Assembly: GCA_039808665.1 (NCBI GenBank) | Contig: JBDHTO010000022.1 | Location: 1 to 14,482 of the forward strand | Reading direction: 5' to 3' | Source of the DNA: JBDHTO01 sp039808665 | GTDB lineage: Bacteria; Pseudomonadota; Alphaproteobacteria; Paracaedibacterales; JAKBAR01 | Length of the DNA stretch: 14,482 bases | Shown here: in pieces, positions 1 through 8,165 of the stretch | Layout of the letters: every line of letters begins with the position of its first letter | How positions within the stretch are numbered: the stretch's first letter is position 1 | Notes under the pieces: generated by a model | What the model saw: the letters and a program-made list of their open reading frames with translations, nothing else | Told to the model about the DNA's origin: nothing | The model's database searches: none | Program-made: the position numbers and the translations under genes

Positions 1-1482
1 GTTCAAGTAGGGTATGACTTCAAACTGGTCGAAGATATTAAAAAACGTTTGGGTTATCAAAAACTTGCTGAGGTTATTGCAAAAAATAAACCAGTTCAAT
101 CTGTTTGGATTCTAGATCAAAACATGAATACCATTGCAACCAGCGAGCAAACAAGTGAATTTTCAAAAGCCAGTCTTTCGGAAAAAGACCTAGACTATGT
201 TGAAAAAGTCCTCTCTTCCACAAATGCGTTTAGTTTTTTTTCAAAAGATGTTCTGAATGTTTTGGCTCCTATTTTTGGTAAGGACAATACCATTGCGGGC
301 GCTACGCTTATCCGTCTCGATACAAAATCCTTCACAGACGGTCTAACTCATCAAATTCGATACGCTGTGATCATTGCCCTTTTAAGTGTATTCCTTGGTG
401 TCGTGGCTAGTTATTACCTTTCAAGATCGATCACAAGCCCTGTTCAACAGCTCATTTATGCGGCTTCGAGTGTGGAAACGGGAAAATTCGATCCGGATGA
501 TTTGGATGATATTGGGGAACGTGAAGATGAAATCGGCCTGCTATCTCGTGTTTTTCAACGGATGGGACGGGAAGTTGGACAACGTGCAGAACGTTTAGAC
601 GCCCTTGTCACGGTACGTACAAAAGATCTTCAATCAAAAACACGGGATGTTGAGCGTGCTCTTGAGCAACTTAAGGCGACCCAAACGCAACTTGTCGCAA
701 AGGAAAAACTCGCCTCACTTGGACAACTCACATCGGGTATCGCCCATGAGCTTAAGAATCCCCTTAACTTTGTCATCAATTTTGCAAAAATGAATATGGA
801 GCTTGCAAAGGAGCTTGGAGAGATTATTGAAACTCAGAAGAAAAATATTGATGAGAAAGAAGTCTCCTATGTTGAGGATCTCTTAAAAGATCTTACAGGC
901 AACAGCGATATCATCAGTAATCATGGTAAACATGCAGAAAAGATTATTGAATCAATGATTCAGCACTCTCACAGTGGCAGTACAGAACGTCAAGATGTCT
1001 CTTATTTTGACTTTATGGCAAAAAATGTGAAGCTGCTCGAGCCGGTTCTTCAATCGAAAAATCATGATTTTGCTTTTGCACTCACCATCGATTATGACGC
1101 CAAAGATGATATCGAGCTTAATATCATGCCTCAGGAAATAAAGCGCGTTTTGCAATACCTACTTGATAATGCGTTTGATGCGATTTTTGAACGTTCTCAA
1201 TCAGGGGAAGCAGGTTATAAACCAGAAATTTCCGTAAAAATGTGGAAAGATAAAAAACAAACCTATGTTGCCATTCATGACAATGGTGCGGGAATTCCCG
1301 AGGAAAATCTCAATAAAGTCTTTAACCCTTTTTTCACGACAAAACCTACACGCAAGGGAAATACTGGCATGGGACTTTCCTTGAGTTATGACATCATTGC
1401 ACAGCAACATAATGGAAATATTGCACTGGAGTCCAAAGTGGGAGAGGGCTCGACCTTTACTGTTTCTATTCCACTAAGCTAA
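1..1482 (+). CDS. Membrane sensor histidine kinase (5' end outside window)
   Basis: The reading frame is open from base 1, so the true start lies upstream; a TTG at 49 is internal. Counting from window codon 1, residues 1-120 look like the end of a periplasmic sensor domain. Residues 121-140 are a transmembrane helix (YAVIIALLSVFLGVVASYYL), and about 141-194 a HAMP linker. A coiled coil leads to the HisKA H-box AHELKNPLNF, with the phospho-acceptor His at 249 (codon 745-747). The HATPase_c boxes follow in order: N-box LLDNAFDAI (Asn 390), G1 DNGAGIP (427), F-box FNPFFTTKP, and G2 GNTGMGLSLS (453-462). All catalytic boxes are intact, so it should autophosphorylate and pass phosphate to a response regulator. 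No receiver domain or regulator gene is visible. The signal sensed is unknown. Its TAA overlaps the stop of the convergent Smr gene by 4 bases. Confidence 0.93.
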   Translation, partial: VQVGYDFKLVEDIKKRLGYQKLAEVIAKNKPVQSVWILDQNMNTIATSEQTSEFSKASLSEKDLDYVEKVLSSTNAFSFFSKDVLNVLAPIFGKDNTIAGATLIRLDTKSFTDGLTHQIRYAVIIALLSVFLGVVASYYLSRSITSPVQQLIYAASSVETGKFDPDDLDDIGEREDEIGLLSRVFQRMGREVGQRAERLDALVTVRTKDLQSKTRDVERALEQLKATQTQLVAKEKLASLGQLTSGIAHELKNPLNFVINFAKMNMELAKELGEIIETQKKNIDEKEVSYVEDLLKDLTGNSDIISNHGKHAEKIIESMIQHSHSGSTERQDVSYFDFMAKNVKLLEPVLQSKNHDFAFALTIDYDAKDDIELNIMPQEIKRVLQYLLDNAFDAIFERSQSGEAGYKPEISVKMWKDKKQTYVAIHDNGAGIPEENLNKVFNPFFTTKPTRKGNTGMGLSLSYDIIAQQHNGNIALESKVGEGSTFTVSIPLS

Positions 1483-1910
1483 TAAAGCTTTAGGTAAAGT
1501 GCTCCTGTTCCCCCATGAAGAGGGTGGGCATGACAAAAAAAGGACACATCATCCTGCATCGCCACAAGCCACTTAGGCACCATTTCAAAAAGAACACCAC
1601 TTTTTCCCGTAATGACAAGACCCCACTTATGCTTGTGAGCCCTCATCAAACGGATAAATTGAGAAAGTTCAAAGTAAGCGCTGTTTTCCGTCATTCCATG
1701 AAGGTCGATTTGCCCTTCAATATAGATATTTTTCTCTCCCCTTTTTTTAGGGGTATGGGGATGGATAACGCTATGGGAAGAAAACGACCCGCTTTTTTTC
1801 TTGCGTGGTACGGGAGCACTAAAAAGAATGCGATCATTTTTTCGAAGGGGGGTGATATCCCTCGTAAAAAGAGTCCATATATCATGATCTGCTGTGGGTT
1901 TTTCCGTCAT
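1479..1910 (-). CDS. Smr/MutS2-like domain protein
   Basis: This 143-residue protein ends in an Smr domain. The motif IDLHG is at 68-72, ITGK-SG at 100-105 and HGGTGALYLKL at 132-142, which are the marks of the Smr fold found at the C-terminus of MutS2. The N-terminus (DIWTLFTRDITPLRK) matches the stand-alone Smr proteins common in alphaproteobacteria. Residues 36-60 are basic and probably flexible. Smr domains are known as nucleic-acid nickases or binders; the role of this stand-alone form is not established. The ATG overlaps the stop of the upstream pseudouridine synthase gene in an ATGA, implying translational coupling as the last gene of the rpsF operon. It is somewhat shorter than typical homologues near 180-200 residues, by memory. 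Confidence 0.88.
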   Translation of the reverse strand: MTEKPTADHDIWTLFTRDITPLRKNDRILFSAPVPRKKKSGSFSSHSVIHPHTPKKRGEKNIYIEGQIDLHGMTENSAYFELSQFIRLMRAHKHKWGLVITGKSGVLFEMVPKWLVAMQDDVSFFCHAHPLHGGTGALYLKLY

Positions 1911-2779
1911 GCCATTTCTGGAAATTCTTTGGGGATATCCGCTTCTATTTCATAATTTTCGAAATGAATTTTCCAGGCATGGAGCATAAGACGTGGAGCC
2001 TGGCTTCCCCCATATTTTTTATCGCCAAGGATAGGATGACCAAGCGTACTCATGTGAACGCGAAGTTGGTGGGTTCGTCCTGTTTTTGGAGAAAGCTCCA
2101 CAAGGGACATTTCTCCCATATCTCTCAAAACTTTATAGTGCGTCACGGCTTCTTTGATATCATACCCCTGAGTGGCCATGGATTCAAAATCTTCATCGCA
2201 GTGGCCGATCGGTAAATTGATCGTATCTTGTTTTATGTCAAAAATACCATCACACACAGCAATATAAGTTTTTTGAACGGTACGTTCCCGAAAAGCCTGG
2301 GTCATATTTGATGCAGACTTAAGGGATTTTGCAATCAGAAGAATCCCACTCGTTTCAAGATCGATACGATGGGTAAGGCGGTATTTCTTTGAAGGATAAG
2401 CCGCACGACAAATCGCATCCACAGACGTTCTTTGACCTGTGCCCCCTTGGGAGGCAAGTCCGGTAGGTTTATTGATGGCGATGATAAAGTCATCTTCAAA
2501 AATAGTCATTTTTCTGAGGATTTCCCGCGCTTCTTCTTCTGTGTAAACGATTTTTGTCACCTCAAGAGGAGGCGGGATTGGGATAGCATTATCAGGAAAT
2601 GTAAGTTCATCCCCCTCGTTAAGACGGGTAGACGCCTTAGCCTTTTGGCCATTGACCAAAAGTTTTTTCTGGCGGCTCCATTTTTCAAAAAGAGACTGGG
2701 GAAAATAATAATCTTTACGGCGCAAAAAACGGTCAAGGCGTGAACCTTGACCGTCTGCATCGACAATAATCGACGGCAT
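1907..2779 (-). CDS. rluC: RluA/RluC-family 23S rRNA pseudouridine synthase
   Basis: This 290-residue protein converts specific uridines of RNA, most likely 23S rRNA, to pseudouridine. Residues about 12-62 form an S4-type RNA-binding domain (SRLDRFLRR, LVNGQKAKAS, LNEGDEL). The catalytic domain begins near 92 (FEDDFIIAINKPTGLASQGG). The active-site motif is HRIDLETSG with the catalytic Asp at 140. It is followed by the family motifs LSPKTGRTHQLRVH and LGHPILGDKKYG. The RluC assignment rests on the S4 domain and overall length; RluD or another RluA-family specificity cannot be excluded. It starts 2 bases after the rplI stop and overlaps the Smr gene by 4 bases, so it is expressed with the ribosomal proteins. 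Confidence 0.92.
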   Translation of the reverse strand: MPSIIVDADGQGSRLDRFLRRKDYYFPQSLFEKWSRQKKLLVNGQKAKASTRLNEGDELTFPDNAIPIPPPLEVTKIVYTEEEAREILRKMTIFEDDFIIAINKPTGLASQGGTGQRTSVDAICRAAYPSKKYRLTHRIDLETSGILLIAKSLKSASNMTQAFRERTVQKTYIAVCDGIFDIKQDTINLPIGHCDEDFESMATQGYDIKEAVTHYKVLRDMGEMSLVELSPKTGRTHQLRVHMSTLGHPILGDKKYGGSQAPRLMLHAWKIHFENYEIEADIPKEFPEMA

Positions 2780-2781
2780 CG

Positions 2782-3258
2782 TTAAACAGCTTGTGCTTGA
2801 ACGACGGCTTCTTCGTCGGATTTTGCAACGTTTACACGCACAGTTGCGCGCACTTCAGGATGAAGTACAACGTGTACGTCGTGGATGCCAAGTTCTTTGA
2901 TAGGATGAACGAGGACAACCTGACCACGTGATACTTTAACTTTTTGATCAAGCATGGCTTCTGAAACGTCTGTGGGGCGAACAGATCCATAAAGTTGACC
3001 GGTCTCGCTTGCTTGACGGATGATTGTAACCATCAAACCTTCCATAGACTGTGCAACATGCTCCGCTTCCTGTTTACGCTTGAGGTTGTTCGCCTCAAGT
3101 GCAACTTTCTGGGAATCAAAATAGGCCATGTTTTCTTTTGTCGCACGGAGAGCCTTCTTTTTAGGAAGAAGGAAATTGCGTGCATAACCTGGCTTAACTT
3201 CGACAACTTGTCCCATCAGACCAAGCTTTTCAACGCGTTCTAATAAAATAACTTGCAT
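2782..3258 (-). CDS. rplI: 50S ribosomal protein L9
   Basis: The protein has 158 residues and the standard L9 N-terminus: MQVILLERVEKLGLMGQVVEV, then KPGYARNFLLPKKKA, which binds 23S rRNA. A long connecting helix at about 42-75 leads to the C-terminal domain (TGQLYGSVRPTDV, then HVVLHPEVRATVRVNV). The length is usual for the family, with a short Glu/Ala/Val tail. An SD (AAGGAGAAG) sits just before the ATG in the 20-base gap after rpsR. It is the third gene of the rpsF-rpsR-rplI order that is widely conserved in bacteria. Confidence 0.97.
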   Translation of the reverse strand: MQVILLERVEKLGLMGQVVEVKPGYARNFLLPKKKALRATKENMAYFDSQKVALEANNLKRKQEAEHVAQSMEGLMVTIIRQASETGQLYGSVRPTDVSEAMLDQKVKVSRGQVVLVHPIKELGIHDVHVVLHPEVRATVRVNVAKSDEEAVVQAQAV

Positions 3259-3278
3259 TGTTTCTCTTCTCCTTGGGA

Positions 3279-3575
3279 TTATTTTTGTACATAAGGCATA
3301 AGCGCAAGATAGCGTGCGCGCTTAATCGCCTGTGCGAGTTCACGTTGTTTCTTCACAGAAACTGAGCTGATGCGGCATGGCATAATTTTGCCACGCTCAG
3401 AAACGTAACGTGAAAGAAGACGTACATCTTTGTAGTCGATCTTAGGAGCCTTAGGACCGCTAAAAGGGCAGCTCTTTTTACGACGGAAGAATTGACGTTT
3501 TACAAGCTGAGCAACGCGTGCTTGGCCTTCATCGCGTGGACCGCGGGATTCTGAACGATTTTTTTCATAAGCCAT
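3279..3575 (-). CDS. rpsR: 30S ribosomal protein S18
   Basis: The protein has 98 residues. The S18 core is clear: FFRRKKSCPFS, then IDYKDVRLLSRYVSERGKI, PCRISSVSVKKQRELAQAIKRARYLALMPYV. S18 pairs with S6 on the small-subunit platform. The N-terminal 25 residues are a charged, Arg-rich extension (KNRSESRGPRDEGQ), longer than in the shortest bacterial S18 forms. Its SD (AGGAGA) lies over the rpsF stop codon, and only 2 bases separate the genes, so the two partner proteins are made together. Confidence 0.98.
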   Translation of the reverse strand: MAYEKNRSESRGPRDEGQARVAQLVKRQFFRRKKSCPFSGPKAPKIDYKDVRLLSRYVSERGKIMPCRISSVSVKKQRELAQAIKRARYLALMPYVQK

Positions 3576-3577
3576 GG

Positions 3578-3967
3578 TTATTCTCCTGCTGCTGCTTCAA
3601 GAAGTTCTTCATCAAAAGCTGTTTTTGCTTTCTCATCTCTAAAGCTGCGTTGTTGCATTAATGGAGATGGATTATCATCCAATGCTTCGACTTTGATGGT
3701 CATATAGCGAAGAATATCTTCACTCAATTTCATTTGACGCTCAACTTCAGCAATCGCATCGTTGGATGCTGTGACGTTCATCAAAACGTAGTGACCTTTT
3801 TTATTTTTCTTAATAGGGTAAGCAAGTGTACGAAGTCCGCAAAATTCAATTTTGCCAACTTGACCTGACTTTTCTTTAATAATGGATGTATAGTGCTTCG
3901 CCATAGTCTCGACTTGGGCACTCGTGACATCCTGACGTGCGACAAACACGCATTCATAATGTCTCAT
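3578..3967 (-). CDS. rpsF: 30S ribosomal protein S6
   Basis: The protein has 129 residues. S6 features are the N-terminal strand MRHYECVFVARQD, the GLRTLAYPIKKNKKGHYVLMN block, and the VERQMKLSEDILRYMTIKVE helix. The C-terminus is an acidic, Glu/Ala-rich tail. The start is fixed by an SD (AAAGGAA, 3982-3976 on the minus strand) 8 bases before the ATG. It is the first gene of a five-gene leftward operon, with a good promoter about 110 bases upstream and a leader able to form hairpins. Confidence 0.97.
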   Translation of the reverse strand: MRHYECVFVARQDVTSAQVETMAKHYTSIIKEKSGQVGKIEFCGLRTLAYPIKKNKKGHYVLMNVTASNDAIAEVERQMKLSEDILRYMTIKVEALDDNPSPLMQQRSFRDEKAKTAFDEELLEAAAGE

Positions 3968-3992
3968 TTTTTATATTCCTTTCGGTTGTAAA

Positions 3993-4027
3993 CTGAATTA
4001 TTTCAAGCTTCAGCCCCCAAAGGGAGC
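3993..4027 (-). promoter_or_regulatory. Structured leader of the rpsF operon, possible S6:S18 autoregulatory site
   Basis: On the minus strand the leader can fold into GCTCCC-TTT-GGGGGC (4027-4013), immediately followed by a weaker hairpin with TGAA/TTCA arms (4012-3994). The SD of rpsF follows about 12 bases later. rpsF leaders in many bacteria carry an RNA motif bound by the S6:S18 complex that represses the operon. The position fits, but I cannot confirm the specific conserved bulge of that motif, so the assignment is tentative. Confidence 0.3.
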
Positions 4028-4051
4028 AAGGAACGTGATATAAACGGGGTC

Positions 4052-4080
4052 AATATAGACAAAAAACAAGCATTTTTCAA
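4052..4080 (-). promoter_or_regulatory. Sigma70-type promoter of the rpsF operon
   Basis: Reading leftward, the -35 is TTGAAA (4080-4075) and the -10 is TATATT (4057-4052), with exactly 17 bases between them. Transcription would start near 4045 and give a leader of about 78 bases before rpsF. Both boxes match consensus at 5 of 6 positions. Confidence 0.6.
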
Positions 4081-4109
4081 GGCTATACTGAATTTAATAG
4101 AAAAAAATT

Positions 4110-4138
4110 TTGTCTTTTCCCCTTGTTTTTTCCATTAT
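4110..4138 (+). promoter_or_regulatory. Candidate promoter for the permease-parE pair
   Basis: TTGTCT (4110-4115) and CATTAT (4133-4138) are separated by 17 bases. The predicted start near 4145 would leave only about a dozen bases before the ATG at 4158. That agrees with the lack of any SD there. The boxes are imperfect, so this is a weak call. Confidence 0.3.
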
Positions 4139-4157
4139 CCGCTCTTAGCTTGAATAT

Positions 4158-4943
4158 ATGGATATCGTGATTTTTCCCCTGTTGACACTTGTTGGCCTTT
4201 CCGTAACGCTTCCGGGATTGGGTGCGCTTATGTTGTGGCGCAGGATGTCTTTTTTCTCAGATGCTCTTGCCCATGCCTCATTACTAGGTGTCACATTATC
4301 CTTATGTCTAAAAGTTCATATGGCACTTGGCGTTTTACTTATTTCCGTAGTGTTCGGAACGTTTGCTTATCTTATGCAACGACAACGTATGATCAGTATT
4401 GATACGATACTCAGTGCACTTTCCGCGGTATTCTTTTCTTTAGCACTTACGCTTGCTTCTTTTTTCAAAATGAGCATTTCTTTCGAAGATGTTCTTTTTG
4501 GCGATATCCTTGCAACAGACAGTAAAACAGTCTTTCTTTCCATGGCGTTAGGAGGAGCTTGGATCGGGTTTTACGCGATTTCATCAAAGCCGCTTGTTCT
4601 TGTCAGCTTGTCCAAAGATCTTGCGCATGTTCGTTTCTCAAAGCTTTTTCTTCATGAGCTCGGTTTGTTGGTTTTCCTTGCCGTCGCCGTTGCACTCTCT
4701 ATCCCTGTTTTGGGGATTATTCTTCTCCCATCTTTGATGATTCTTCCTGCAATTACCGCGAGATTTATCAGTCATAACCCTCTTCATATGATCACAATTT
4801 CAACACTGTTTGCTTCCGTTGGAAGTGTCAGCGGTTTTTTTCTGTCCTATGCCTTAGATCTTCCAACAGCACCCCTGATTACACTGGTTTCTGGGACCTT
4901 GGTTGTTGTAATGTATCCTTTCAGAAAGGAAAGATATGGCTGA
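4158..4943 (+). CDS. znuB: ZnuB-like zinc/manganese ABC transporter permease
   Basis: This 261-residue, highly hydrophobic protein has about seven to eight transmembrane helices, as in the ABC-3 permease family (ZnuB, MntB). Family marks are GLGALMLWRRMSFFSDALAHASLLGV near the N-terminus and the IPVLGIILLPSLMILPAITAR helix, where metal passes. It would form the membrane channel of an importer with an ATPase (ZnuC) and a periplasmic binding protein (ZnuA). Neither partner is in the window, so they must be encoded elsewhere. Zinc is the most likely substrate, but manganese cannot be ruled out. There is no good SD before the ATG. The 3' end overlaps parE by 8 bases. Confidence 0.85.
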   Translation: MDIVIFPLLTLVGLSVTLPGLGALMLWRRMSFFSDALAHASLLGVTLSLCLKVHMALGVLLISVVFGTFAYLMQRQRMISIDTILSALSAVFFSLALTLASFFKMSISFEDVLFGDILATDSKTVFLSMALGGAWIGFYAISSKPLVLVSLSKDLAHVRFSKLFLHELGLLVFLAVAVALSIPVLGIILLPSLMILPAITARFISHNPLHMITISTLFASVGSVSGFFLSYALDLPTAPLITLVSGTLVVVMYPFRKERYG

Positions 4944-6876
4944 CTTATTCGGACAACGTAAACCTAAGGAAACCCAAGCCTATGATGCAAGTGCCATCGA
5001 GGTTCTTGAGGGATTGGAGCCTGTTCGTTTAAGGCCCGGCATGTACATCGGTGGCACAGATGAACGTGCGCTTCACCATCTCGTCTCCGAAGTCCTCGAT
5101 AACGCCATGGATGAGGCCGTTGCGGGCCACGCATCAAAGATCCATGTATCCCTTATTGGGCCCTCAACCATTGCGATCTCCGATAATGGTCGCGGTATTC
5201 CAACTGACCCTCATCCGAAATACCCCGAAAAATCTGCGTGTGAGGTGATCCTCACAACACTACACTCTGGCGGAAAGTTTAAAGCCGGCGCTTATGAAAC
5301 ATCGGGCGGCCTTCACGGTGTTGGCTTGGCTGTTGTGAATGCGCTCTCCAGCGAGCTCAAGGTGGAAGTTGTCCGATCAAAAGTACTCTCTACCCAAACT
5401 TATTCCAGAGGTGTGCCCACAAGTGAAATGTCCTCTACCGCAACGTCAAAGGGAAGAGGGACAACTCTAACTTTTACACCGGATCTTGAGATTTTTCCCT
5501 CCATCAATTTTAACGCTCACACAATCCTTAAACTCGTTAAAGCGAAGTCTTTTCTCTTTAAAGGAGTCGAGCTTATTTGGAAGTGTGCAAAAGAACTTGC
5601 TTCAGACGATATCCCGGAAGAGGCGCACTTTCATTATCCAGGGGGACTGAAAGATTATCTTGGTGATTTGATGGGGGAGAGTGAACTCCTTCACAAAGAT
5701 CCTTTTGCAGAGGATGGTACCTTTGGTGCGACATCAAAGATTGAATGGGCTGTTTTTTGGCCAAAACTCGATGATGTAGGGTTTACGCACTCCTACTGCA
5801 ACACAATTCCAACCCCTCTGGGGGGGACACATGAGCAAGGATTTCGCCTTGGTCTTGCGAAGGCTGTTAAAGATTTTGGAGATAAAACAGGCCTCAAGAA
5901 AATAAAAGATCTTGGCACAGAGGATATCGTGAGTGATGCGTGCATCCTTTTGTCTGTCTTTATTCCTCAACCACAGTTTCAAGGACAAACAAAAGAAAAA
6001 TTAACTTCCGCGTCCATTACAAAGCCTATTGAAAACCTTGTGAAAGATCATATGGATCACTGGCTAAGTGCCAATACAGATGCGGCCAAAACAATTATCG
6101 AGATGCTGATTGAGCGTTTTGAGCAAAGGCAACGCCGTAAAGAGCAAAAAGAAATCTCCAGAGCTTCGGCAACACAACGCCTCAGGCTGCCTGGAAAGCT
6201 TGCCGATTGCAGTAGCTCTAAGATGGAAGAAACGGAAATTTTTATTGTTGAGGGAGATTCTGCGGGAGGATCGGCAAAGCAAGCACGCGATCGCCGTGTT
6301 CAGGCGATCTTGCCCCTTCGAGGAAAAATCCTCAACGTTGCCAATGCAACTTTTGAAAAACTCAAAGCTAACCAAGAACTTTCCAATCTTTCCCTTGCCC
6401 TTGGGTGCGGCATGGGAAAAGCATGTGACCCCAAAAAACGCCGCTATGGAAAGATTATCATCATGACGGATGCGGATGTTGATGGTGCGCATATTGCCTC
6501 TCTCCTTATGACGTTTTTTCTTGAGCAAATGACACCTTTGGTAGAGGAGGGATGTGTCTATCTTGCATGCCCCCCTTTGTATCGTATTACCCAGGGGGAT
6601 AAAACGGTTTATGCCAGTGATGATAAGGAAAAAGAGCGAATCCTTTCCAAAATGAAAGGGAAACCCCAAATAGGACGCTTTAAGGGCCTTGGTGAAATGC
6701 TGCCGCAGCAGCTGAAGCAAACGACTATGGATCCATCAAAACGAAAACTCCTCCAAGTCACACTCGAATCACTTGAGACAAGCAGGCTTTTCCTAGAGGA
6801 GTTGATGGGACGTAATCCAGAAGCACGGTTTAAGTTTATTCAAGATAATGCTCTTAAGATTGAAGCACGAATTTAA
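4936..6876 (+). CDS. parE: DNA topoisomerase IV subunit B (ParE)
   Basis: This 646-residue ATPase subunit of topoisomerase IV would act with ParA-like partner ParC to decatenate daughter chromosomes. The GHKL ATPase domain holds the EVLDNAMDE box (Glu 52, Asn 56), GRGIP, and GGLHGVGLAVVNALS for the ATP lid. The Toprim domain has EGDSAGGSAKQARDR (from 439) and the metal-binding DADVD (512-516). It ends with the IGRFKGLGEMLPQQL and TTMDP motifs. The 646-residue length and LPLRGKILNV favour ParE over GyrB, which is usually near 800 residues. An SD (AAGGAAAG) just before the ATG lies within the end of the permease gene. parC is not in the window. Confidence 0.96.
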   Translation: MADLFGQRKPKETQAYDASAIEVLEGLEPVRLRPGMYIGGTDERALHHLVSEVLDNAMDEAVAGHASKIHVSLIGPSTIAISDNGRGIPTDPHPKYPEKSACEVILTTLHSGGKFKAGAYETSGGLHGVGLAVVNALSSELKVEVVRSKVLSTQTYSRGVPTSEMSSTATSKGRGTTLTFTPDLEIFPSINFNAHTILKLVKAKSFLFKGVELIWKCAKELASDDIPEEAHFHYPGGLKDYLGDLMGESELLHKDPFAEDGTFGATSKIEWAVFWPKLDDVGFTHSYCNTIPTPLGGTHEQGFRLGLAKAVKDFGDKTGLKKIKDLGTEDIVSDACILLSVFIPQPQFQGQTKEKLTSASITKPIENLVKDHMDHWLSANTDAAKTIIEMLIERFEQRQRRKEQKEISRASATQRLRLPGKLADCSSSKMEETEIFIVEGDSAGGSAKQARDRRVQAILPLRGKILNVANATFEKLKANQELSNLSLALGCGMGKACDPKKRRYGKIIIMTDADVDGAHIASLLMTFFLEQMTPLVEEGCVYLACPPLYRITQGDKTVYASDDKEKERILSKMKGKPQIGRFKGLGEMLPQQLKQTTMDPSKRKLLQVTLESLETSRLFLEELMGRNPEARFKFIQDNALKIEARI

Positions 6877-6958
6877 ACTTTATTTTCATCAGATTTTCAT
6901 GTTAGAGAGATATACATTTTCATAAATAATAATAAGATATCTAGAAAGAATATACCTT

Positions 6959-7429
6959 ATGAATGTTAAAGCTCTTTTATTTTGTCTGTTAGGAATAACT
7001 CCAAGTTCCATTTTTTCTGCTGACTCCTCCGGAAACCATTTGGATGTTTATCCTCGATGCCTGCATGGTACGCCTACTCTTATTAGATTTGTTCCTATGA
7101 ATTCAGAAACCGCACACACAAGATACTCAGTTTTTTTCATAACGCCTGAGAACGAGAATCTCCAACCATTAAAATTCATGACACACAATATTAAAACAGG
7201 TGAAGTGACGAAAACTGAATCAAGGATTTTTCTCGACCACTTTCCAATGGTAGAAGATCTTGTTGATACATTTTCAATGATCACGGGAATGCCTAAACAA
7301 ATCTTTGTACGTGTCATGGAAGACAGCAAAGAAGTAGCTTTTTCCTCACCCCTTACGCACAAAAGTTCCTATGGCTTTCAGGTCAACTTTGGAAGAATAA
7401 CAGGAACAAGCTCAGATTCCGCTCAATAA
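6959..7429 (+). CDS. Small Sec-exported protein of unknown function
   Basis: This 156-residue protein belongs to no family I recognise. It starts with a signal peptide: Lys 4, a hydrophobic core (ALLFCLLGI), and a likely cleavage FSA|DSS after residue 21. The mature part of about 135 residues looks beta-rich (RYSVFFITPENENL, QIFVRVMEDSKEVAF, YGFQVNF) with a Ser/Thr-rich tail, suggesting a compact beta-sandwich-like domain. It contains one mature cysteine (CLHGTP), so no internal disulphide is expected. A purine-rich AGAAAG lies about 10 bases before the ATG. It sits 82 bases after parE and ends 5 bases before the convergent fzlA stop. Confidence 0.75.
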   Translation: MNVKALLFCLLGITPSSIFSADSSGNHLDVYPRCLHGTPTLIRFVPMNSETAHTRYSVFFITPENENLQPLKFMTHNIKTGEVTKTESRIFLDHFPMVEDLVDTFSMITGMPKQIFVRVMEDSKEVAFSSPLTHKSSYGFQVNFGRITGTSSDSAQ

Positions 7430-7434
7430 AGTTT

Positions 7435-8106
7435 TTAAAAATCCAAATTGCTATAATGGGATGAGGGCGGGAGCGCTTGGACACGATCCAAAAGCAGGGC
7501 CCGAAAGCTTGGTCTTGATTTGATGCGAGCGTACCAGTCCTTGGCCAGGGGAAATTTTTCCCACGGCACATCCCCAATATAGTCAATGGATGAGAGATGA
7601 GCTGCTGCTGCAAGGTCAACAATGCTAAAGCTTTCCCCCGCAAGCCAACGACGCCTGTCCACAAGCCAAGAAATATAATCCAAATGAAAAACCATTGCGG
7701 TTTTAGCGGCGCGAATAACCGATGAATCCGGTCCACCAGAAGAGGGGATGTTACGTTTGATGTTCTTCTCAAAAACAAGAGGAAGTGTGCATTCTCGCCC
7801 CATTTTTTCGTCAAACCAGGATAGAAGACGACGCACCTCAACCTTGTGCGCTGTATCAGAGGGAAAGAGGGGAGACTCAGGATAAGCTTCCTCAATATAT
7901 TCTGTGATGACTTGATGTCCTGGGATAACCGTTTTATTAAGATCAATCAAAACTGGTGTTCTGCCTTCGGGATTCAGCTTAAGAAATTCCTGACGTTGTT
8001 CCCAAATGGGTTCAAGAACAAGCTCAAAATCAAGCTTTTTCTCTTCTAAAGCAAGGCGAATTTTACGGGAATAGGGACAAAGAACAAAATGAAATAACTT
8101 GCGCAT
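7435..8106 (-). CDS. fzlA: FzlA-type glutathione S-transferase-like cell-division protein
   Basis: This 223-residue protein has an N-terminal thioredoxin-like GST domain (LFHFVLCPYSRKIRLALEEK, then the NPEGRTPVLIDL loop) and an all-helical C-terminal domain. Several stretches resemble the alphaproteobacterial FzlA group: WFDEKMGRE, AAAHLSSIDYIGDVPW, DWYARIKSRPSFRALL and the end HYSNLDF. In Caulobacter, FzlA binds FtsZ filaments and controls filament curvature and constriction; it works by binding rather than by glutathione chemistry, and its extreme C-terminus matters for function. The intact LDF end supports FzlA over an ordinary GST, but this rests on recalled family features. The gene stands alone on the minus strand, convergent with the small exported gene and divergent from uppP. 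Confidence 0.75.
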   Translation of the reverse strand: MRKLFHFVLCPYSRKIRLALEEKKLDFELVLEPIWEQRQEFLKLNPEGRTPVLIDLNKTVIPGHQVITEYIEEAYPESPLFPSDTAHKVEVRRLLSWFDEKMGRECTLPLVFEKNIKRNIPSSGGPDSSVIRAAKTAMVFHLDYISWLVDRRRWLAGESFSIVDLAAAAHLSSIDYIGDVPWEKFPLAKDWYARIKSRPSFRALLLDRVQALPPSSHYSNLDF

Positions 8107-8165
8107 GGTCAGCTTAATCTTTTTTTTCTATAGTGGATTTCATTCAATCACAAGTTCAATCATTT

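Noticed and set aside
1515..1955. Plus-strand open frame of 146 codons
   Set aside because: It lies antisense to the Smr gene, whose IDLHG and HGGTGALYL motifs make the minus strand the coding one.
6064..6720. Minus-strand open frame of 218 codons inside parE
   Set aside because: It is the shadow of the strongly conserved Toprim region of parE and has no recognisable motif or start context.
4936..6876. GyrB instead of ParE
   Set aside because: Length of 646 residues and the LPLRGKILNV form fit ParE; GyrB would usually be longer.
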